From positions 87,605,671 through 87,669,670 of the forward strand of contig NC_092053.1 in assembly GCF_003086295.3 (NCBI RefSeq): a stretch of 64,000 nucleotides of DNA, in the 5' to 3' direction. A program made the translations under genes and the position numbers. Origin of the DNA: Arachis hypogaea (lineage: Eukaryota > Streptophyta > Magnoliopsida > Fabales > Fabaceae). Of the stretch, positions 57,737 to 64,000 are shown in pieces. The notes below the pieces were generated by a model. It ran no database searches and had not been told where the DNA came from. It saw only the letters and a list, made by a program, of their open reading frames with translations. Numbering within the stretch: position 1 is the stretch's first letter; every line of letters begins with the position of its first letter.

Positions 57737-57773
57737 CTTGCTTAGGGACAAGCAAGGTTTAAGTTTGGTGTTG
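57737..57773 (+). promoter_or_regulatory. Element A pre-LTR hairpin and polypurine-tract substitute
   Basis: CTTGCTT-AGGGAC-AAGCAAG (57737-57756), then GTTTAAGTTTGGTGTTG abutting the 3' LTR. Confidence 0.6.
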
Positions 57774-59869
57774 TGATGACAAGTTATCTTATGCTAGCTT
57801 TTCAAGCATTTCTCACTTGTTTCACTAGGTTTTCTGCACTTTCTTGAATTATAAGTGATTTGGAATGGATTTGCATGGTTCTGTTGAATCAATCAACCAT
57901 CCTTTATTTGACACAAAATCATGAGGTTTAAGCTAGAATTAGTTGGTTTTTGAATGATTTATAAACCTTGTAAATTTGGTGATGCTTTGATTGGTTGTTT
58001 TGATTACTTGTAGGTGACAAAAAGAAAGAAACCAGGAAAGTGTGCTCAACCAAGCGTGGCACTCACTCAAGGAAGCAAGAATAGCGCTCGAATAATGAGC
58101 GTAGCGCTCAAAAAGTGAGTGATAGAGACCAAGCACTCAGCACCAAAGGCACAAGGCAAGGGTGTTACGTTGAGAGAACAAACGGAGCGCTCAAAGGGAT
58201 ACGAAATTAACAAAGCCAAGATAGCGCTCCATTAAAGAAATTACCTTGTTCGTGGGGCTCAACAAAGAAAATTAAGGCACGACAATAGCAAAGGGGGCAG
58301 CCAAGGTTCGAACCCATGAACCAAGAGAAACGCGCTACAAGGTTTGGCAAGGAAATTGGCCAAAATGGCTTCACCAAGATTCGAAGAAGGGGACAAGTGC
58401 ATGAAAGAAAGGGCGCTACGTGAACTTAGTTCACTGAGCGCTATGCTTCATGAGGAAATTAGCAAAAGGTAGCCACCAAGATTCGAAATAGGGAGCATGC
58501 ACAAGGAAAAGGAGCGCTACATTTAATTCACCAACGTAGTGCTATGAAGGAGGCTTGGTTTGAAGCCTGGGAGAAGGCCATTGAGCGCTGCGTTACTTTA
58601 CTTCACCGAGCGCTCCCCTGGAGGTGTCCCATGGTCTCTTTTTCAATCAAAAAAATCAATTTGGACCCACTTCTTAACCAATTTGAAAAGTCCACTCCAA
58701 ATTCTGAAAATAAAAAATAGAAAGTGTATAAATAGGAGTTAGTTTGATTTGTAAAGGACCTTCTTTCATTTTTAGTTTTACCTTTAGCTCATTTTTAGTT
58801 TTGACTTTGGCTAAATTTTAGTTTTCACTCTTGTTTTGACTTTGGGGAATTGGAACTGAGATCTGAGTTTTCTTTCTGATTGTTCTTGCTTTGGTAATTT
58901 CTACTTTCTGTCTTGAATTTTGGATCGAGATTGAAGAAATTCTATTTCAATTCTTGATCTGAAATTCATCTTTGTTTTTTTTTTCTGCATAACTCTGAGA
59001 ATTAAGGAATTGGATCTAATTTCATTTGCTGCTTTCATTTTTTTTTCTTCTGCAACTTTTTCTTTTCTATTTTGGATCTTGGATTGAGATTGAAGAGCTC
59101 CATTGATTCAAATTCTGAGAATTATCTTCCACTCTTCCTCTCAATTGATCTGATTGGGTTTTAATCTTCTCTGCTGATTTTAAATTTCATTTTCTTCTGA
59201 CATTACTTTTTTGTTTGATCAAGAAAGCAATTGAGCTTTAGATCTGTGTTCTAATCTCATTGCTCCTCTTAGATCTTCATTTTTCTTTTAGATTTCATAA
59301 TTAAGCTAAGTTTCTTTTCTGTTTTGCTTCTTCAAGAAATTTTCCATCTCTGTTTAGATATTCTGCAATTCATTTCATCTTCTACTTCTCTAATTGATTG
59401 CATTTTACACTTTACTATTGAATTCCAAATCCCCACACCCAAATCCCTTTAATCTTCAAGCAATTTAAGTTTCTCAGCAATTTCGATTCAGTAATTTAGT
59501 TCTCTTGCACTTTAAGCTTCAACTATTTACATTTCTTGCAATTTAAGTTTTAGTCATTTACATTACTTGCACTTTAAGTTTTAGCTCTTTTACTTTCTTG
59601 CACTTTAAGTTTCATGCAATTTACTCTTCTGCACTTTACTTTTCTGTCAATTTTTTCTCTCCCTTTTATTTTCATGTAACTTAGCTTCTGTTATTCACAA
59701 TTCACTCAAATCATCAACTGTTTGCTTAACTAAATTAACCACCTAACTAAAATTGCTCAATCCATCAATCCTTATGGGATCGACCTCACTCATGTGAGTA
59801 ATTACTACTTGATGCGACCCGGTACACTTGCCGGTGAGTTTTGGTGTGGAATCTGATTTCCACCCATCA
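57774..59869 (+). repeat. Element A 3' LTR
   Basis: 2,096 bp, followed by TATAC. AGCGCT-type palindromes at 58080-58620, TATAAATAG at 58727-58735, U5 block at about 59765-59835. Confidence 0.93.
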
Positions 59870-59874
59870 TATAC

Positions 59875-61974
59875 CAGGTCGTATCAAGTAATAAAACTCA
59901 CTTAGAACGAGGTCGATCCCACGAGGATTAAAATATTAAGCAATCAATAGTTAGTTGATTATTCTAGTTAGAAGGTTCATATTGGAGCGATAAGCAAATA
60001 AGAATTGTAAATGACTAAAAATTAAAGGAAAGCAATAAAGTGCAAGGAAAGTAAATGACATGAATATTAAGTGCTGGAAAGTAAAATTGCAAGAAAGTTA
60101 AGAACATAAAAGAAAGTGCAGGAAAATAAAGTACAAAAAGTAAATTGCTAGAAAGTAAATTGCAAGAAAGTAAAATACTAAAAAGTAAATGACAGAAAGT
60201 AAAGGTGGAAAACATAAGGGATTGGAGATGTTGATTTCTCTTGAATCATTGGTCTCACCCCTTCTCAATCATGTAAGATAGATCCATGGCGAACTGCGAG
60301 TAATTAAACCTCAATCTCTTAGTGATTTAATTTCTCGTCACATAATCAATTGCCAATCTCTTGATCTAATTGTTCAAGAGAAAAGGTGAAGTTCAATTTC
60401 TAATCCAAAAGCCACACAACCCTCAAGACCTCAACTCAAAGAGGTTACATCTCACATACCAGCTAAGAGTGTATTGATCAGGAGGATAATGAGACAAGAG
60501 CCTCAAACTGAATTTCATGATTCCTCTCTCGAGGCTGACATGAAATTCTAATAGACTCAATCCCTCTTTCGATGGTGATTGAATCTTTGAAGCACATAGA
60601 CCCTTTCTTAGATAAACAAACATGATTTCTAATCTCATACTGCATAAATCCAAAGACTCCCATATTAGAGTGGTTATATGTCACGTACCAACTCTAAATC
60701 AATAATCAACTTCGTTATGCCAAGAGAGTTTAAACTGAATCCTATGATCCCTCCCTAGAGGTTCACATTAGGATTCTAATAGGTCCCAGGATCTTTAAAG
60801 AACAAAACTCTCTTGCAAGGATTCTAGCAAATATCCAAGTATGAAGATAGAGTGAAGAAGAGAAGGAGAAATAAACATAAATTCAATCAAAATTGAAACA
60901 GACCGCCTTTCCCAAATGTAGAGGGAATTTAAATGGTCATTGCTCTCAAACAAAAACTAAATTGCATGAAAGTAAAAATGAAGATCAAGGATTCAAAAAT
61001 TAAAATGACAATTCAAGATTCATAAATGAAAATTACAAACTAAAAACTAAACTAGTGCTAAGAAAGAAAAGAAGAGAAAAGGGTGAAGAGTGTGTGAGGG
61101 GAGGGGTCCGAAGACCTACTCCCCTTGGAGTGCCAATTCTCAGAATTCCAAATTGGTCTTCACTCTCACCCCCTCTGTGCAGAATCCAGCCTCTTCAATT
61201 CTATGAAACTAAGGCCTTTATATATGCTTTCCTAAATTACAAATTGAAATGAAATTGAAAACAAATTACAATCAAATGAAAATTAACTATTCTAGATGAT
61301 TCTTGTGGCCTTCATTGAGTGATATGAGTGGGCTTGCTTGCTTGTAGTTTAAATGGGCTTGGAATGAGATTAATCGAACCAGAATTCTGCTCCCGGGAGA
61401 ATGTAGCACTTTTGAGGAGAGGGGGGTGCTCTTGCACCGATGCGTACGTGTCACCCATGCGTGCGCGTCGTTCAGCATTTTGGCACTTGTGACGCGTACG
61501 CGTCGCCTTCAGCACTCTTGAGAAGAGCGTAGCGTTCGTGCCAAGAGCGCTCTTCCACGCGTACGTGTAGCCCACGCGTACGCATGGACCTTCAAGATTG
61601 CAACTTTCACGCGTACGCGTCGCCAGCTGATTTTTCCCACTTCCGTATCGCAGGCGCTCTTGCTTGAAGAACGTACCACTCTTGGGTGAAGAACGTAGCT
61701 CCTCCTGGGATGGTGCATAGCGCTCTTAGATAAAAACGGCGCGCCAAGCTTCCTTTATTTAGTCATGGGTCACGCTTTTAAAAGCGTGGCCTAAGGTTCC
61801 GAAACATGCTACGCTTTTTGCTCCTTTTTTCATCATTTTCTACAAAATAGATCAAAATCAATGAGATGAAAGTAATATATGATTTAAGCACAAAAACACT
61901 TAATAATTAAGCATGATTAATTAACTTTTAATGTGAAAAATCATAGAAAAACCTAACATGACGCACAGTCATCA
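59875..61974 (-). repeat. Solo LTR H, main fragment
   Basis: Continues 42-90 (CAGGTCGTATCAAG...). On the minus strand it starts TGATGACTGTGCGTCATG at 61974. It carries CACGCGTACGCGT palindromes and AGAGCGCT motifs (61430-61725), a TATATAAAGG box on the minus strand (61215-61224), and the U5 block next to 59880-59930. GACAT follows (61975-61979). Without A it is about 2,150 bp with no internal region in view. Confidence 0.75.
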
Positions 61975-61984
61975 GACATGCATC

Positions 61985-64000
61985 TGATGACTTGCATCAT
62001 CTACCCTTTTTTCTTGCCTAAAAAGAACCATAAAAGAGCATAATCTCATTTAATCATTGCAATTTATGAATTAATTGAGGAATATCATGGTATATTCCTT
62101 TGAAATGGGTTTGTGCTGAATTTCAGGTGAAAAGAGCAACAAAAAGGGAAGAAAACAACAAAACAAAGCTGGGCGTGTGAAACTGGCGTGCCACTTGGAA
62201 CAAACGCCATAAAAATGTATGGGCGTGGCACGCCAGGAGCTGGGCGTGGCACGCCAATATTGATTTCCAGAGAGGAATCCCAAAGCTTTTACATGGGCGT
62301 GGCACGCCAGTGTAAATTTCCAGAGAGCAATGCTGAAGGCCATAAGAGGGGCGTGGCACGCCAAGCTGGGCGTGGCATGCAAAGCCCATTACACATTATG
62401 GGCGTGCCACATGAACCATGGAGTTTGGTATGCCAGTTCATCAATCCAGAGGGGACCATCACCTGGGTGTGCCACTTGGTATCGAAGGCGTGGCACGCTA
62501 GCTTCAAATCATCACTTGGGCGTGCCACTTAAAGACCCAGGCATGGTACGCAAAGCTTAAAGGAGCCACATTAAAGTGGGCGTGCCAATTGAGCATCAAG
62601 GCGTAGCACGCCAGTACAAGTTTCCAGGGAAGAGGTTGAAGCCCCAAAAGGCTGGGCGTGCGACTTGGTGTCGAAGGCGTGGCACGCCAGCTCTCAACTC
62701 TCACTTGGGCGTGCCACTTGAAGACCCAGGCGTGGCACGCCAACACTCAAGAAGGCCAAAACAAAGCTGGGCATGCCACTTGATGTTGAAGGCATGGCAC
62801 GCCAAGCCCTCATCCTCACTTAGGCGTGCCACTTGAGCATCCAGGTGTGGCACGCCAACGTTAAAGAAGGCCAAAGCAAGGGCTGGGCGTGCCACTTGGT
62901 GTCGAAGGCGTGGCACGCTAGCTCTGAATTCTCACTTAGGCGTGCCACTTGAAGACCCAGGCATGGCACGCCAGCTACTGGACCAAGGAAAAATGCTGGG
63001 CGTGGCACGCCAGTTCTATTATCTAGAGAAAAGAACCAAGCATACAAAGTGGGCATGGCACGCCAGACCCTGGGTGTGCCATGCTAGTTCAATGGACCAG
63101 AGAGAAGAACAAAGCACACATAGTACGCTAGTTCAACTTTCCAGAGAAGAGAACAAGAAGGAAAAAGGGCTAGGCGTGCCACTTGGGCTCGAAGGCGTCG
63201 CACACCAGGCCAACACCAAGCTTAAGAAGACCCTGGGCGTGCCACTTGGGCTTGAAGGCGTGGCATGCCAGGGACACCAACACATGAGGCGTGCCACTTG
63301 AAGAGTTTGGCATGGCGTGCCAAGCCAAATTGGAGGCTGGGCATGGCATGCCACTCAAACGCCTATCACACGCCATCCTGGAAGGTCATGCTTATTGAGT
63401 TTTCCTTTCCCTCCAAATTGTAAATTTCTTTTCTCTTTTGTATTTTCTTTATTCTAGTACTAGGAGTAGTATAAATAACCCCTAGAAGTATTCAGAAGGG
63501 GGTTGGGTTGTTGAGTAGAGTTTTATTAAAGTATAGTTAGATTTACTTCTCATATCATCTCTTCTATCTCTTGTACTTTTCTCTAAGCTATGAGTAGCTA
63601 AATTCCCTCTCATTGAAAGAGGGAGCTCTGTTGTACTTGATAGATTAATGATAGTGAATTTCTTCTTCTCTTCATCTTCTCTTTGATTTACTAGAAGGAA
63701 TTTTGTTTTAATGTTAGTGTTCAATCATCTTGGAAAAGAGATTGAATGCAAAATGGGTTTCATGTGAACCTTGGAAAAGGAAACATGAAACCATGCTAGA
63801 AATGCCTTCTCACACTTGAGTAGGATCTAGGTTTTGGTGTTTGGATATGGTGACATATAATTCTCCCTCTACTTGGACCTATGATGATGTGTGGTATAAT
63901 CAGAGACCAAGCATATCTCTCTTCATGAGCAGTTAGACCAAGGAATTGGCTATTGATCAAGATCTGAGAGATTGAATCACCAAGGGATTGGGATTCAATC
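61985..64000 (+). repeat. Element I, LTR (5' part; runs off the window)
   Basis: Starts TGATGACTTGCATCATC, like A and G. It holds an array of more than 20 GGCGTGGCACGCC / GGCGTGCCACTTG motifs (62165-63370), a TATAAATAA box (63470-63478), then downstream text similar to G (AGAGGGAGCTCTGTTGTA; CAAGGGATTGGGATTCAATC). The end and internal region are outside the window, so it could be a full element or a solo LTR. Confidence 0.75.
63470..63478 (+). promoter_or_regulatory. Putative TATA box of element I LTR
   Basis: TATAAATAA just downstream of the palindrome array, the same relative position as in A and G. Confidence 0.55.

Larger units (their letters stand above)
91..59869 (+). mobile_element. 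Element A: Athila-like Ty3/gypsy LTR retrotransposon carrying nested insertions
   Basis: TATAC duplicates at 86-90 and 59870-59874 flank LTRs that begin TGATGACAAG and end CCCATCA. Removing nested B, E and D leaves about 11.5 kb in the order 5' LTR, PBS, gag, protease, RT, RNase H, integrase, 3' noncoding, 3' LTR. Every ORF is broken, so A can no longer encode its own proteins. It is the oldest element here with both LTRs and hosts three independent insertions. Confidence 0.93.

Noticed and set aside
62165..63370. CRISPR-like array of short repeats with spacers
   Set aside because: Repeats vary in sequence and spacing, lie in a plant LTR next to a TATA box, and no cas-like genes exist in the window.
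62071..63376. Many overlapping ORFs with repeated WHARPGVPR-like peptides
   Set aside because: By-products of the GGCGTGGCACGCC array of element I; no coding signal beyond the repeats.
1..64000. Host genes (exons) hidden between the elements
   Set aside because: After assigning LTRs, internal regions and target duplications, only 1-41 and about ten bases at 61975-61984 are left outside recognised elements.

Overview
This is eukaryotic plant DNA made entirely of nested LTR retrotransposons. I see no host protein gene, rRNA or tRNA gene. The gag, protease, reverse transcriptase (RT), RNase H and integrase (IN) fragments belong to the Ty3/gypsy (Metaviridae) superfamily, Athila-like branch. All five primer binding sites match the 3' end of plant tRNA-Asp(GUC). 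From memory, the LTR texts and the element of about 11.3 kb with LTRs of about 1.5 kb resemble FIDEL-type elements of Arachis (peanut). A legume, probably peanut, is therefore my best guess; no database was searched.

Layout. I use letters for the elements. H is a solo LTR on the minus strand (42-90 plus 59875-61974). A (+, 91-59869, TSD TATAC) sits inside H. Three elements sit inside A: B (-, 5431-16769, TSD ATTAT) in the RT domain, E (-, 18366-48367, TSD CTCTT) in the integrase domain, and D (-, 50350-57293, TSD CTTGG) in the 3' noncoding part. Two elements sit inside E: F, a solo LTR (21800-21935 plus 34076-35414), in its only ORF, and G (+, 36750-47937, TSD GTAAT/GTAAC) in its remaining LTR. 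C (-, 21936-34070, TSD ATAAC) sits inside F. The chain H>A>E>F>C is five insertions deep. A further element, I (+), starts at 61985 and runs off the end of the window.

Coding state. A, B, C and D are broken by stops and frameshifts. G has an open gag-protease frame and an open third ORF but lacks RT, RNase H and the integrase core, so it would need enzymes supplied in trans. E encodes a Pro/Tyr-rich protein of unknown function with no gag or pol similarity that I can recognise.

The most interesting signals are not genes. Elements that differ in LTRs and even in proteins share small RNA-like modules whose stems change on both sides together. These are a two-hairpin module of about 46 bp just after the pol (or unknown) ORF, a hairpin plus TTTAAGTTTGGTGTTG abutting the 3' LTR, a hairpin in U5, and a hairpin at the outer LTR end. 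The families also carry unrelated short palindromes in arrays within the LTR, and in B and C the palindrome module also lies inside the gag reading frame.
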